Positions 48,320 to 61,246 of a DNA stretch of 63,256 nt are shown piece by piece. The DNA is taken from NCBI GenBank assembly GCA_964035575.1, contig CAXIVB010000003.1, positions 1 to 63,256 of the forward strand. The letters are read 5' to 3'. How positions within the stretch are numbered: position 1 is the first letter of the stretch; every line of letters starts with the position of its first letter. The stretch comes from Rhynchopus sp. YZ270_cl-10. Taxonomy: Eukaryota > Euglenozoa > Diplonemea > Diplonemida > Diplonemidae. The notes under the pieces were generated by a model. That model saw only the letters and a list, made by a program, of their open reading frames with translations. It was not told the origin of the DNA and made no database searches. The position numbers and the translations under genes are program-made.

Positions 48320-48440
48320 TGACATTTATATGGTTCGTAGAAACGAGATGGTGTGTGCATTCACCACCCAAAACCCAAAACTGTGTCAAAATAAAAAAAA
48401 TTTTGGACAGAAGAAAATGGGAATATGGGTACAAAACGAA

Positions 48441-48512
48441 GGCTTAGTGGTCTAGTGGCATGATTCTCGCTTTGGGTGCGAGAGGTCCAGGGTTCGATTC
48501 CCTGCTGAGCCC
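48441..48512 (+). tRNA. tRNA-Pro-TGG: tRNA-Pro(TGG) (unit 2)
   Basis: Copy of 16870-16941. Confidence 0.97.
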
Positions 48513-48619
48513 CTCTTTTTTTCAAGTTTTTGTGTCACAGATTTTTTGTCAGAAAAACAAATTGTGAAAAAAACTGATCCCTTGAAAAATTGATTCTGGA
48601 CAATAGAAGGAAAAAAGTG

Positions 48620-48701
48620 TGACAGGAGTGGGGTTTGAACCCACGCCTCCGAAGAGAAAGGAACTTGAGTCCTCCGCCTTAGACCTCTCGGCCATCCTGC
48701 C
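48620..48701 (-). tRNA. tRNA-Leu-CAA: tRNA-Leu(CAA) (unit 2)
   Basis: Copy of 17049-17130. Confidence 0.96.
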
Positions 48702-48803
48702 TTGCCAACAGATTTATATTAGAAATGAAATGAGAATGATGAGAAAGGACAACCAAAACAGAGCAAAAGGAAAAACAGAAAAAAACACAACACATAAAAA
48801 GAA

Positions 48804-48875
48804 TTCCCCGGCCGGGAATTGAACCCGGGTCTTCCGCGTGACAGGCGGAAATACTGACCTCTATACTACCGAGGA
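48804..48875 (-). tRNA. tRNA-Asp-GTC: tRNA-Asp(GTC) copy 2 (unit 2)
   Basis: Copy of 17233-17304. Confidence 0.97.
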
Positions 48876-48963
48876 TACAATGAAGCCTGTTTTTAAAAAG
48901 AATGCGTCCAGAGAAAGTCTTCAATCGCACCGGATCTGAAAAATAAAAAACAAAGAAAAGAAT

Positions 48964-49036
48964 TACCCCATGTGGGACTCGAACCCACAACCTTTGGATT
49001 AGAAGTCCAACGCGCTATCCATTGCGCCAATGGGGC
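48964..49036 (-). tRNA. tRNA-Arg-TCT: tRNA-Arg(TCT) (unit 2)
   Basis: Copy of 17393-17465. Confidence 0.97.
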
Positions 49037-49128
49037 TTGTTTCATATTCTTTTCTCGTTTTAAGGAAGTGTCCCTTCATGGTCAACAACACCTGTAAAAA
49101 ATTGTGAAGGAAATTCAAAAATGAAAAG

Positions 49129-49201
49129 TACAACTAGCTGGGATTGAACCAGCGATCTTCCGCGTGTAAGGCGGACGTCCTAACCACTAGACGATAGCTG
49201 C
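49129..49201 (-). tRNA. tRNA-Val-TAC: tRNA-Val(TAC) (unit 2)
   Basis: Copy of 17558-17630. Confidence 0.97.
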
Positions 49202-49302
49202 CCAAACTTAGTGAGATGTTGGCAAGGGTCTGACCAACTTTTTTTTGGTGTTCAAAAAATTTTTTTCAAGTCAAAAAAATGGGTTCACTGAAAAAGGTTT
49301 TC

Positions 49303-49375
49303 TAGCAGAGATAGGTTTCGATCCTATGACCTGTGGGTTATGAGCCCACCGCGCTGACCACTGCGCCACTCTGCT
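49303..49375 (-). tRNA. tRNA-iMet-CAT: Initiator tRNA-Met(CAT) (unit 2)
   Basis: Copy of 17732-17804. Confidence 0.96.
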
Positions 49376-49425
49376 TCTAATTACTTCCAACGATGTTTTC
49401 TACATGCCCAGCTTAAAAAAGGCTA

Positions 49426-49478
49426 TGCGACCGCCGGGAATCGAACCCGGGTCGAACCCTTGGGAGGGGTCCATCATG
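49426..49478 (-). pseudogene. tRNA-Gly-CCC: tRNA-Gly(CCC), 3' part (unit 2)
   Basis: Copy of 17855-17907; the gene is split in this unit too. Confidence 0.92.
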
Positions 49479-51349
49479 GGCCAGTCGGGCGCACAGGGGG
49501 GTCCCCTAATCGGGCGCACAGGGGGGTCCCTAATCGGGCGCACAGGGGGGTTTTACGGCTATTAAGAGCCCGGCTAAAACCCCCCTGTGCGCCCGATTAG
49601 GGACCCCCCTGTGCGCCCGATTAGCCGACCCCCCTGTGCGCCCGATTAGGAGGACCCCCCTGTGCGCCCGATTAGGCGACCCCCCTGTGCGCCCGATTAG
49701 GGGGACCCCCCTGTGCGCCCGATTAGCCGACCCCCCTGTGCGCCCGATTAGGAAATGACCCCCCTGTGCGCCCGATTAGGAAAAGGTATCCGCTCCGGGT
49801 ATTGAACCTGCGATGAAAGACTTGTTGACCTGAGTGGTAACCACTTGGCTACTTAGTCTCACATTAGGATTTCACATACTGGTCACCCACGCCAGTACTA
49901 TCCAGGCCTGCTGGTGCTTAACTTCTCAAATCAGGTGGGATGAGGCGCATTCACCAGTGTACGGGTGAATACACCCTGTCCCTACAGAGTTGAGAAGTTA
50001 AGTACCAGTAGGCCTGGATAGTACTGGCGTGGGTGACCAGTATGTGAAATCCTTATGTGAGACTTAGTAGCCAAGTGGTTACAACTCAGGTCAACAAATC
50101 TCGCGGTCTCGGATTCAATCCTCAGAGAGATCCTCCACATATGTCTTGCAGGTTTGTGTCATTCTCTTACATACCTTCGTGTTCGTTTAGTCAACGTTAT
50201 CTCGTTCTAGGTTGCGTTATCTGGCTCGTGGTTGTGCGGGTTTGCGGGTTGACGGGTGCGCGGGTTTGCGGGTTCGAGGTTACGTTATCTGGCTGGTGTG
50301 GTCAATAAGCTGGCTGGTGGGTGCGGGTGCGCGGGACCTAGCTGGTTCTAGGTTACGTTATCTGGCTGGTGTGGTCAATAAGCTGGCTGGTGGGTGCGGG
50401 TGCGCGGGACCTAGCTGGTTCTAGGTTGCGTTATCTGGCTGGTGTGGTCACTAAGCTGGCTGGTGGGTGCGGGTGCGCGGGACCTAGCTGCTTCTAGGTT
50501 GCGTTATCTGGCTGGTGTGGTCACTAAGCCGGCTGGTGGGTGCGGGTGCGCGGGACCTAGCTGGTTCTAGGTTGCGTTATCTGGCTGGTGGTTGTGCGGG
50601 TTTGCGGGTTGACGGGTGCGCGGGTTTGCGGGTTCTAGGTTACGTTATCTGGCTGGTGTGGTCAATAAGCTGGCTGGTGGGTGCGGGTGCGCGGGACCTA
50701 GCTGGTTCTAGGTTGCGTTATCTGGCTGGTGTGGTCACTAAGCCGGCTGGTGGGTGCGGGTGCGCGGGACCTAGCTGGTTCTAGGTTGCGTTATCTGGCT
50801 GGTGTGGTCACTAAGCCGGCTGGTGGGTGCGGGTGCGCGGGACCTAGCTGGTTCTAGGTTGCGTTATCTGGCTGGTGTAGTCACTAAGCCGGCTGGTGGG
50901 TGCGGGTGCGCGGGACCTAGCTGGTTCTAGGTTGCGTTATCTGGCTGGTGTGGTCACTAAGCCTGTGTGATCCCAGTGTACCAAAAAAATTTTCCACCAC
51001 CAAATTTTACCACCAGTAGTCTTCCCCCCTTGGGTTGAGGTCTCAAAAAAATTTTTGCACGATAAGTCATGTTGAACAAAATATTTCAAAAAAACCACCC
51101 CCCTGTGCGCCCGATTAGCCGACCCCCCTGTGCGCCCGATTAGGAGTACCCCCCTGTGCGCCCGATTAGGCGACCCCCCTGTGCGCCCGATTAGGGGGAC
51201 CCCCCTGTGCGCCCGATTAGCCGACCCCCCTGTGCGCCCGATTAGGAAATGACCCCCCTGTGCGCCCGATTAGGGACCCCCCTGTGCGCCCGATTAGGGT
51301 ACCCCCCTGTGCGCCCGATTAGGGTACCCCCCTGTGCGCCCGACATACC
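49479..51349 (-). mobile_element. Non-autonomous TIR element, copy 2 (unit 2)
   Basis: Copy of 17908-19851 with the same CCATCATG flanks, one 73-bp repeat shorter. Confidence 0.88.
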
Positions 51350-51375
51350 CCATCATGCCACTAGACCACGGTCGC
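51350..51375 (-). pseudogene. tRNA-Gly-CCC: tRNA-Gly(CCC), 5' part (unit 2)
   Basis: Copy of 19852-19877. Confidence 0.92.
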
Positions 51376-51401
51376 CTTATCAAGGGATAAAAGGGCTCGA
51401 C

Positions 51402-51474
51402 GCTCTCGTGGCCTAGTGGTTAAGGCACAGGTCTTATGAGCCTGGGATCGCGGGTTCAAACCCCGCCGGGAGCA
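51402..51474 (+). tRNA. tRNA-Ile-TAT: tRNA-Ile(TAT) (unit 2)
   Basis: Copy of 19904-19976. Confidence 0.96.
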
Positions 51475-51554
51475 AAGCCTTTTTTTGTTCAGTGAATCAT
51501 GTTCATTCCTCCTGCTCGTTTCATGACTCCTCCAGAAGTTGCAAAGGAACAGTA

Positions 51555-51636
51555 GCGGACGTATCCAAGTGGTTACGGAGGTGCACTCGAAATGCATTGG
51601 GCTCTGCCCGCGCAGGTTCAAATCCTGCCGTCCGCG
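51555..51636 (+). tRNA. tRNA-Ser-CGA: tRNA-Ser(CGA) (unit 2)
   Basis: Copy of 20057-20138. Confidence 0.97.
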
Positions 51637-51722
51637 TTATTGTCTTTTTGCTGTGTAGGGGGAACCCTGTACATTCCATACATCTCAAATAGCCCAAATA
51701 AATTTTCACTGGGAGTAAGTGA

Positions 51723-52318
51723 TTAGGGCTGATTAGGGATGTGTGATGCTCCAATTTGCGGTTACGACTTCATAATGGATTCAGGAGCATCCAAACATCC
51801 CATTTTCCCGTTAGTTTCCCATTTTTGACGATCTGGCTATTGCAGAATAGAGGTGAAAATGACATTTTGCTGGGTCATTTTCGCGAACTCGATTAGGGCA
51901 CTTCTGATGCTCTAATTTGCGGTTACAACCTCATAATGAATTCAGGAGCATCCGAATGACCCATTATCCCAACGTTTTCACATTTTGGACGATCTTGCTA
52001 TTGCGGAGTATCCGGTGGAAAATCGGAAAATTCCATGTGTACCGTGTTTCACTGGGAGTAAGTGATTAGGACATGTGTGATGCTCCAATTTGCGGTTCCG
52101 ACCTCATGATGGCTTCAGGAGCATCCAAATAACCCGTTTTCCCAACGTTTTCGCATTTTTGACCAGTTGGGCTGTTGCGGAATAGCAGGTAAAAACGGTC
52201 ATTTTGGCCACCTCAATTAGGGCACTTCTGATGCTCCAATCAAATCGTCCGACCTCATAATGGGTTCGGGAGCACCCAAATAACACATATTCCCAACGTT
52301 TTCGCGTTTTTGATCCTG
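51723..52318. repeat. About 165-bp satellite, family A (unit 2)
   Basis: Copy of 20225-20820. Confidence 0.8.
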
Positions 52319-52366
52319 TGTGAGCAATCCAGAACAACTTTCTGCTTCAGTAAAAAAAAGTAAAAA

Positions 52367-52485
52367 GGATTCAAGCACCCGGACTTCCCAGCTGGTCACC
52401 CACGCCAGTACTATCCAGGCCTGCTGGTGCTTAACTTCTCAAATCAGGCGGGATGAGGTGTATTCACCAGAGTATGGCCGAATCC
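52367..52485 (-). rRNA. 5S rRNA: 5S rRNA (unit 2, minus copy 1)
   Basis: Copy of 20869-20987. Confidence 0.97.
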
Positions 52486-52569
52486 AATACTGAGTCATGA
52501 TGGACAACATGTGAACAGGTTGTTTGTGACCTAACAACGAACCAGAAATAGGACAGTGAACAAAAAACA

Positions 52570-52642
52570 AGGCACTAGAGGGGATCGAACCCTCGACCTC
52601 TCGCTTACTGGGCGAGCGCTCTAACCACTGAGCTATAGCGCC
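52570..52642 (-). tRNA. tRNA-Thr-AGT: tRNA-Thr(AGT), C33 (unit 2)
   Basis: Copy of 21072-21144; C33 retained. Confidence 0.96.
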
Positions 52643-52763
52643 ATGCTTTCTCTCCATCTTCTTTTCTTTGAAGGGGGTCTTTTGAAATGTACAGAGCACG
52701 CATCAAAAATTTCCTTCATACCTCCGCGATGGTGAAAAAATTTTTAACGAAGGAGCCTAGTAA

Positions 52764-52845
52764 GGCGAGGTGGCCGAGTGGTCTAAGGCGCTACGTTCAG
52801 GTCGTAGTCTCTTCGGGGGCGTGAGTTCAAACCTCACCCTCGTCA
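52764..52845 (+). tRNA. tRNA-Leu-CAG: tRNA-Leu(CAG) (unit 2)
   Basis: Copy of 21266-21347, with T-run. Confidence 0.97.
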
Positions 52846-52923
52846 CTTTTTCTTCGTTGTGTGATCACTTAAAAGCCTATTTCGGCCCAAAGCTTGTTGT
52901 TTTAAAGAAGCATCATAATTGTG

Positions 52924-52995
52924 GGGCTCTTAGCTCAGTGGAAGAGCGCCCGTTCCGCATACGGGAGGCCGAGAGTTCGAACCTCTCAGGGTCCA
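52924..52995 (+). tRNA. tRNA-Ala-CGC: tRNA-Ala(CGC), C33 (unit 2)
   Basis: Copy of 21426-21497; C33 retained. Confidence 0.96.
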
Positions 52996-53072
52996 CAGTT
53001 TTTTTTTCCCCTGTTTTGTTTCTCCTGTGTAAATTGGTTCTCAGAGCTTTCACACCTTGCTCCCTAAAATGT

Positions 53073-53144
53073 GGCTGTTTAGCTCAGTGGTAGAGCACAT
53101 CATCCGTAATGATGGGGTCGTGGGTTCAATCCCCACAGCGGCCT
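53073..53144 (+). tRNA. tRNA-Thr-CGT: tRNA-Thr(CGT), C33 (unit 2)
   Basis: Copy of 21575-21646; C33 retained. Confidence 0.96.
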
Positions 53145-53251
53145 AGGTTTTTTTCAGAGCTCCCCAAGAATTTCCAACCTAACTTGGGGTTTGTGGGTTT
53201 GCGGTCACTGGTGCACACATGGCCTGTGGACGGGCAGGGACAAAAAAAATT

Positions 53252-53581
53252 GGGTGCTTGCGTTGTGTGCTGGATCGGGACCACCAGTAAACTGGCAATC
53301 CCACATCCAGTTCTAATATTTGAAGTGTGAAATAGAACGCAATCGGAAGATTAGTTTACACGAATGTAAGAATAATATCGTCATGGTAATATTCTGTACA
53401 GATTGTACGGGATTTACTATCATATGAGAGTAGTCCGTCGCAGGCCACATCGGGCCCGCAACATGACCGGTCTTCACACAAAATTGTAAAAGAATTTTCC
53501 TTGGAAAAAATGTCTTTTTCAAGTTTTTGTTGTTGCTGAACGAGTTGTTTGGTTTCGAAGTAGCACACTAACTTAGCACCC
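53252..53581 (-). ncRNA. RNA X copy B (unit 2)
   Basis: Copy of 21754-22083; class III element at 53605-53639. Confidence 0.72.
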
Positions 53582-53691
53582 AAACATGCAGCAAACATCG
53601 GAATACAAGACAGGGTCGTCTTGTTGGAGGTGGGTCAGGGTCTGGACATCCTCAAATGTGCACACCTAATACAACAGAAGAAAAGGAAAAA

Positions 53692-53810
53692 GGATTCAAG
53701 CACCCGGACTTCCCAGCTGGTCACCCACGCCAGTACTATCCAGGCCTGCTGGTGCTTAACTTCTCAAATCAGGCGGGATGAGGTGTATTCACCAGAGTAT
53801 GGCCGAATCC
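53692..53810 (-). rRNA. 5S rRNA: 5S rRNA (unit 2, minus copy 2)
   Basis: Copy of 22194-22312. Confidence 0.97.
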
Positions 53811-53863
53811 AATAATAGGTCTGGATAGAAAAGCTGGGAAGACTTATTACCAGTCCGTTTTTA

Positions 53864-53923
53864 CCTGAGAAGTTAGACACCTCCAAGCCTGGATAGTACT
53901 GGCGCGGGTGACCAACTGGATAA
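53864..53923 (+). pseudogene. 5S rRNA fragment (unit 2)
   Basis: Copy of 22366-22425. Confidence 0.8.
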
Positions 53924-54157
53924 ATACACCGAAAAATAGATCTAAATTGTCAGACCGGTTCTTAGCTGTGCGCATCCATAAAAAACTAAAAAAATACTTG
54001 CGTCAGAAAATCCTAGTGTGTTGTACCGTGGTCCGATATTCTTTCGGTCCCGGGTTCAACACCTGAGACAGATAATATATTTTGACTTTTTCAGATTTTT
54101 CTCATTTTTTTGTCTCCTCACTCTTTCTGAGAATCTTCAAAATTGTCAAAAGTGAGA

Positions 54158-55288
54158 AATTTTTGGGAAAATGGCATATTTAGGGGCTCCTGAATCCATT
54201 ATGAGGTCAGATGAATCAATCTGAGCATCACACATATCCTAATAGACAAAATGTCCGTTTATCAAAATACCTGAAAATGCCTCTTTATCCTATCTAAGGA
54301 TGTCAGAAACCCTTAAAAGTGCAAAAATCTTGGGAATATAGGGTTTTTGGGCCATTCTGAATCCATTGCGGGGTCGGACGATTTGATTGGAGCATCAGAA
54401 GTATCCTAATCGGTAAAATGTCGCAAAAATATGGGCAAAATGCCTTTATACCCTATCTAAGCAATTAGAATGTGCTCTAAAACGCAAAAATCTTGGGAAT
54501 ATGGGGTTTTTGGGCACATCTGAGTTCATTGCGGGGTCGTACGATCAGATCTGAGCATCACATAATGTCTAGAATTTTACAGGTGCAACAAACACCTGTA
54601 TTTTGGTGTAACATGCATATAACCATATCTGAATACCTTAAATTTGCACGAAAATGCAAAAATCTTGGGAATATGGGTTTTTTGGGCACATCTGAGTCAA
54701 TTGCGGGGTCGTACGGTCAGATCCGAGCATCAGACAATGTCTAGAATTTTAGCTATGCAACAAACACCTGTATATTGGGTAAAATGGCTAATAATCATAT
54801 CTAAATGGCTCATATATGCTCGAAAATGCAAAAATCTTGGGAATATGGGGTTTTTGGGCATTTTTGAGTCAATTGCGGGGTCGTACGATCAGATTAGAGC
54901 ATCACACAATGTCTCAAATTTTACAGGTGCAACAAACACCTGTATTTTGGTGTAACATGCAAACAACCATATCTAAATACCTCAAATTTGCACGAAAATG
55001 AAGAAATCTTGGGTATATAGGGTTTTTGGGCCAATCTGAGTCAATTGCGGGGTCGCACGGTCAATTCCGAGTATCAGGCCCTCTCTACAACTTAGCCGGT
55101 GCTCAAACATAGGGGTTACAGGCAAATATACCTGTACACAGGCATATGACCTCTGTACGAACCTTCTTTTCACTCGAAAATGCAATTTTCTTGGGTATAT
55201 GGGGTATTTGAGCACATCTGAGTCAATTGCGGGGTCGTACGCTCAGATCCGAGCATCACACACTGTCTAACTGAGAAATATTTTGAAA
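54158..55288. repeat. Satellite family B (unit 2)
   Basis: Copy of 22660-23790. Confidence 0.85.
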
Positions 55289-55289
55289 A

Positions 55290-56490
55290 AAGTCGATTTT
55301 TTGGTGAAAATATTGTTCACAGAAAATCGAATTTTACTATTAAGATTGGCTTTGGGCATGACCCAGTAAGGTTACTATGGGCCCCATGGGACATATACAC
55401 CCGAATACCAGGCCGTATTTTCAAAAAGTTGATAATCCCAGTATATGGTATGGCCCTGTGGTACGAAATTTTTGGCCGAAAAAATCGACCAAAAAATCGT
55501 CATTTTTCGGGGTCACGGTGACAAAAAGTTGCATTTTTTCACGAAAAATGGTCGGAATGTGACTTGAATGGGCTCTAATGGGTATATTATGCACATAACA
55601 TACCTAAATTATGTCGATATTTCACCGGCGGAGCCGAAAAAATCGATTTTCAGGGTGTGCAAAACTGTAAAAATGACGAAAATCGGAAAAATGACGATTT
55701 TTTGGTCAAAATATTTTTCACAGAAAATCGAATTTTACTATTAAGATTGGCTTTGGGCATGACCCAGTAAGGTTACTATGGGCCCCATGGGACATATACA
55801 CCCGAATACCAGGCCGTATTTTCAAAAAGTTGATAATCCCAGTATATGGTATGGCCCTGTGGTACGAAATTTTTGGCCGAAAAAATCGACCAAAAAATCG
55901 TCATTTTTCGGGGTCACGGTGACAAAAAGTTGCATTTTTTCACGAAAAATGGTCGGAATGTGACTTGAATGGGCTCTAATGGGTATATTATGCACATAAC
56001 ATACCTAAATTATGTCGATATTTCACCGGCGGAGCCGAAAAAATCGATTTTCAGGGTGTGCAAAACTGTAAAAATGACGAAAATCGGAAAAATGACGATT
56101 TTTTGGTCAAAATATTTTTCACAGAAAATCGAATTTTACTATTAAGATTGGCTTTGGGCATGACCCAGTAAGGTTACTATGGGCCCCATGGGACATATAC
56201 ACCCGAATACCAGGCCGTATTTTCAAAAAGTTGATAATCCCAGTATATGGTATGGCCCTGTGGTACGAAATTTTTGGCCGAAAAAATCGACCAAAAAATC
56301 GTCATTTTTCGGGGTCACGGTGACAAAAAGTTGCATTTTTTCACGAAAAATGGTCGGAATGTGACTTGAATGGGCTCTAATGGGTATATTATGCACATAA
56401 CATACCTAAATTATGTCGATATTTCACCGGCGGAGCCGAAAAAATCGATTTTCAGGGTGTGCAAAACTGTAAAAATCACCAAAATCCCAA
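55290..56490. repeat. 401-bp satellite, three copies (unit 2)
   Basis: Copy of 23792-24992; the copy number is the same in both units. Confidence 0.9.
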
Positions 56491-59400
56491 AAATCACGAT
56501 TTTTTTTCAAAAATATTTTTTTCAAAAAAATCGATTTTAAAATATTGGTTTGGCTTGTGCGGGGACCTGAATCTGGGGCAACATACCCTGTGGGACATAC
56601 TGGGCCCGATGCAAGGCCGATTTTTCAAAAATATGGTTGCCCCGGTAGACGGTATGGCCCTGCAGGTCAGTGCATCGGGCCAAAAATCATGAAAAAATCA
56701 TGATTTTGGGGTCTGGCACCCCATGGGCACATATATCTGGGGGTGTGAAATATGCATGGAATCGACCGATTGGGGGTGTTATAGGTCCTGGGGGCCCACA
56801 TGGGCCATATTTCACGCTATTGGGTCACGGGAAAGTGATTTTGACATTTTTTCATCGATTTTAGCTGTGAGAACCCTTCAAAAACACTGATTTTGGGGTG
56901 TTTCTGAGACGGTACGCTATACCCAGGGTCATATTAGGTATTAGTCCGGTCGACGTTTTGTAAAAACGACCCCGCAATGGACTCAGGGGTGCCAGATAGT
57001 GTATATGCACCAGAATGGATTCACGGGAAAAGTCAAAATTGGGTGTCAGATACATGCTGCCATAAGTGACGAATTTCAAAAGTTGAGATTTTTCGAAAAT
57101 CAGGGTTCAGTACACGCTGTACCCAATCCTGGGGGCCAAAATTTTCAACTTTTTGAAAAAACGGGCGGTATATGGCCCTAAAGTGTCAAAATGAGTTAAT
57201 TGCGACCTCGGACGGCCTCCGGAGATGAGTAGAAGTTTATTTACTGAAAAAAAAAGTCAAAACACAGGCAAAATCCCACCTTCCACAGGTACAGTCAAAA
57301 CTTTTATCCAGATCTCATGTTTTTTCAAAAAATTTTAAATTGTTTTTATGACTAACACCTCCGAAATTTTTCCTGATAAGATGGAATATGGTCCTGTCGT
57401 AGTATGCAGTGTGTTTGCAGGCAAAAATTTGCATTTTCTCGCCCCAGACATTTTTTTATACATAAAAGTGCATAAAGGGACCCCTGACCCCAAAATCCGG
57501 GTTCCAGCTTTTTGAAGGGGTCACCCTACAGGCCACCTCAAAAAGTTGGCCCGTAGGGCCAACTTTTTGAAAAAACGGGGTTGCGATGTGTCCTGGGGGC
57601 CCGAAGGGCCCCCAGGACACATCGCTGGGAAAAAAATATTAGGTTTTTTGGGGTCTATATAGGGTTGCTGTGGGGGTCACATGGCCGAAAAATGGCCATT
57701 TTTGGCCTATTTTTGGCCATTTTTTTAAGGTAAAAAATCCACTTTTTTTTTGTACATCCCCTTGCCCCCGGTAAAATTTACCAAACATATGGCCCTGTTG
57801 GACATACTGGGCCCATGAGTCGGTCGCTGGATCACCAAACTAGTTGCCCTATTTGCTAAAATCATGTTTTCAGGGTCAAAAATAGGGTGTTTTTTAGGGT
57901 CAAAAATAGGGTGTTTTTCAGGGGTATGTTAACCACGTATGTGTCTTAGGGACCAAATTTTCCAGGAATGTGAACCAATCGGGTCGCAATGGGTCCAGGG
58001 GGCCCGGAGGGCCCCCATGCAGGGAAAATTTGCAACAATCCTGGGCAATGCTGGGGGCCGATAGGGTGTGCCTATACACGTGTTTTTACGTGTTTTTGGG
58101 CACTTTTCAGGATTTTCGAAAATTTTTGCAACACCAAAATCAAAAATTTCGGTCTAGGAGGCCCATATCTGGAAAAAATCGATATTCCAATGGCCTCATT
58201 GGGACATATTGGGCCCAGGACCCTATTTTCAGGTCCCAGGAAAAGCCAAAACAATAAAAAAAATAGCTCAGGCGACCCCCAAAAATAGGCGAAAAACAGC
58301 CATTTTTAGGGTGTTTTTTAGGGGTATTTTTACACACACAAATTGTTTACCATAGCACACCCCCAGGCTGCCTCAAAATTTTATCTTTATTTGATTTTTC
58401 CAACCCACATAGGGGTATTGGAGGCACAACTTTCACCAAGCCTGGGGAATTCGGCACTGCACACACACAACTGAAAAAGGCAAAAATCACCTGTTTTTCA
58501 AGGTGTCGCAGGGTAAATGTTGTTCCTTAAAAACCAAATTTTTTCTAAAAAATCGGCCCTGCGGGTGAAAAAACGACACTATGGGGGGTATTCCAGGGTG
58601 TGGGGGCCCCAAAAATCCGGTTTAAGACCACGAGAGGGTCCGAATACACACCTGAGAAGGTCCCGGGGAGTAAAAAAATGGCCATTTTTGGGGGGTCAAA
58701 ATCTCACTTTTTGGGGGGATGTTTGTATACCCAGTACCGACCCACTAGCTGGGATGCCCAACTTTTCGCGAATATGGGGGCCCGTAGGGCCCCCGGGGCC
58801 CAGGGGGCCCAAAATATCGTGTTGCAGATGCCAGGAGAACATGTTTCAATATTTTGGATACATTTTTCCATAAGGTCATTTTCAAAAGCACTGATTTTAG
58901 GGGTATTGAGCGAGGTACCCATACCCATGGGTTATCCTATATATTAGTTTTCACTCGGATGTGAAAAAACGATGTCGCAATGGATTCAGGGGGCCCAAAT
59001 AGGGTATATGGCCCAGGAAATTTTCAAAAAGTTGACCCAACCAGGTATACAGGCATACAAGCCGGTAGGTCAACAGATAGGGTGTTTTCCGCACCCAAAA
59101 TATGGGGTCATGACCATGTGGGTCAGACCTGAATTGATAAATGTTTCGCACAGGTTTTCGCGAATACCCCCTCTATTCCGAATGCGCTACAAGAGTTTTA
59201 AATTTTAGGCTATTTAGATTCACTTTTAAAAACAAAATGGGTCTCCAGAACACACATGAGGTTCACATGTACCTCTACAGAAACCTTGGTTTTGGTCGGA
59301 TTTTGAGGCCAATTTTTGGGTTCCCACCAATTTCCTAGGGTATACTGGGATATTGCCCGTGTGTCCAAAAGTGATTTTTGGGGCCTTAGGACCCCGGAGA

Positions 59401-59518
59401 ATCCATTTAACGGTCGTTTTTGCACCGGAAAGACCTATCTAGTACCCAAAAATCGAATTTTCATATTTTTGAAAAAGTGACCAAAAATCGACTTTTTTTG
59501 GTAACATTGTATGGCATA
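56491..59518. repeat. Degenerate satellite-derived spacer (unit 2)
   Basis: Copy of 24993-28020, with rare single-base differences (for example near 56956, 59137 and 59207). The 20-bp hairpin is at 57583-57625. Confidence 0.6.
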
Positions 59519-60138
59519 AATTATTCTACATAATGTGTGATGCTTGAATAAAAACTTACGACCCCATAATGTACTCGGAACTCACCCATGTAATTGTTGA
59601 GAAAAAAAAACTTTCCGAAAAAATGAAATTTCAACCCGAATATGCACATTTGGGTCATTTTACGGCTATGTAGGTCATTTTGTATGTGTTTTTCGATTAT
59701 ATAGGTGATTAGGATATGTGTGATGCTCAGATTAAATCGTAAGACCCCGCAATTGACTCAAATGTGCCCAAAAACCCTATATACCCAAGATTATTAACTT
59801 TTCCAGCATATTGGACATCCTTAGGTATGGTTATAAGCCATGATACGGCTATTGCTGGAAAAATAGCCGTAAATTGTGGTTGGTATTGATTTCAGAAATT
59901 ATGTGATGCTTAGATCATGCCATAGACGCTTTTAATGGATTCATATGAGCTCATACTACCCATATACCCCTTCAGAAGCCCCTTTTGACTCTTATGAATA
60001 TCCTTATATAGGCTTCCACTTGTGCAGAACCTTCTCAGTGTACAAGATGTTAGGTACAAAAAAACCATCATATTTTTTACACTACTGGCATGCTTCCCAG
60101 GACACGTCTGTACTCAGAACGTTGTAGAGAAAAAAGGC

Positions 60139-60250
60139 AACCAACGATTTCTAAAGCTACAGTTTCTGTACTTCATTGGTATGGAAGCATGAAGATTATA
60201 TCTTCTCACACAACTTTGTCAAACATGGCCAGTCTCGAAAGAGACTGGCC
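60139..60250 (+). ncRNA. SL RNA: Spliced-leader RNA gene, recombinant flanks (unit 2)
   Basis: Left flank and exon match the gene at 28641, but the downstream spacer matches that after 29331. A U6 gene and one SL gene present in unit 1 are therefore missing here, probably through SL-SL recombination. The 3' stem is GGCCAGTCTC/GAGACTGGCC, fully Watson-Crick. Confidence 0.95.
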
Positions 60251-60572
60251 TTTTTTACGTTAGCATGATCGTCTTGTGCACAACAAGCAAACCCAAAAAC
60301 ACACACGATTCACACATGACATAACACACAAGTGCTTACTGCACCCCATTTTTATATCGCCTGCAAAACCATATTTGTGACACTTGTTCCCCTTCAGAAG
60401 CCACTGTTGACTCTGTCGAATATCCTTCTGTAGGATCACACTTAAGGATATTTTTATGTAGAACCTTCACAGTGACCAAGATGTCAGGTACGAAAAAGCA
60501 ACCGTATTATAGACATTGGCAGAAGGCTTCCCAGAACAAGTGGGTACCTAGAACATTGTAGAGAAAAAGGGC

Positions 60573-60684
60573 AACCAACGATTTCTAAAGCTACAGTTTC
60601 TGTACTTCATTGGTATGGAAGCATGAAGATTATATTCTTCACACAACTTTGTCAAAACATGGCCAGTTTCGAAAGAGACTGGCC
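60573..60684 (+). ncRNA. SL RNA: Spliced-leader RNA gene (unit 2)
   Basis: Counterpart of 29654-29765. Confidence 0.95.
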
Positions 60685-60991
60685 TTTTTTACGTTAACAT
60701 CACCTTGTGCAAACCCAAAAAACACACATGATTCCCATGTTCTTCGAATATTTTGGTGATTAGGATATGTGTAATGCTCAGATTAAATTGTACGACCACG
60801 CAATTGACTCAAATGAGCCCAAATATCCCGTATTCCCAAGATTTTTGGACTTTCGAGCACATTGGGCATCCTTAGGTATGTTTATAAGCCACTCTACGGC
60901 TATGTTAGAAAAAAAACCCACCATAATAATGATACATATGGCATGATTCCCAGAACATGTTGGCACTTAGAACATTGTAGAGAAAAAGGGC

Positions 60992-61103
60992 AACCAACGA
61001 TTTCTAAAGCTACAGTTTCTGTACTTCATTGGTATGGAAGCATGAAGATTATTCTTCTCACACAACTTTGTCAAAACATGGCCAGTTTCGAAAGAGACTG
61101 GCC
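60992..61103 (+). ncRNA. SL RNA: Spliced-leader RNA gene (unit 2)
   Basis: Counterpart of 30073-30184. Confidence 0.95.
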
Positions 61104-61188
61104 TTTTTTACGTTAACACGATCGTCTTGTGCACAAGAAGCAAAAAAACCCACACAACAACAGCAGAAGTTTAGAACCACATTCAGAC

Positions 61189-61223
61189 CCTGACCCAACT
61201 CCAACAAGGGGCCCCTGTCTTGT
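61189..61223 (+). promoter_or_regulatory. Class III upstream element of U6 (unit 2)
   Basis: Same as 28838-28872. Confidence 0.8.
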
Positions 61224-61246
61224 CAACCACCTTGTGCATATATACT

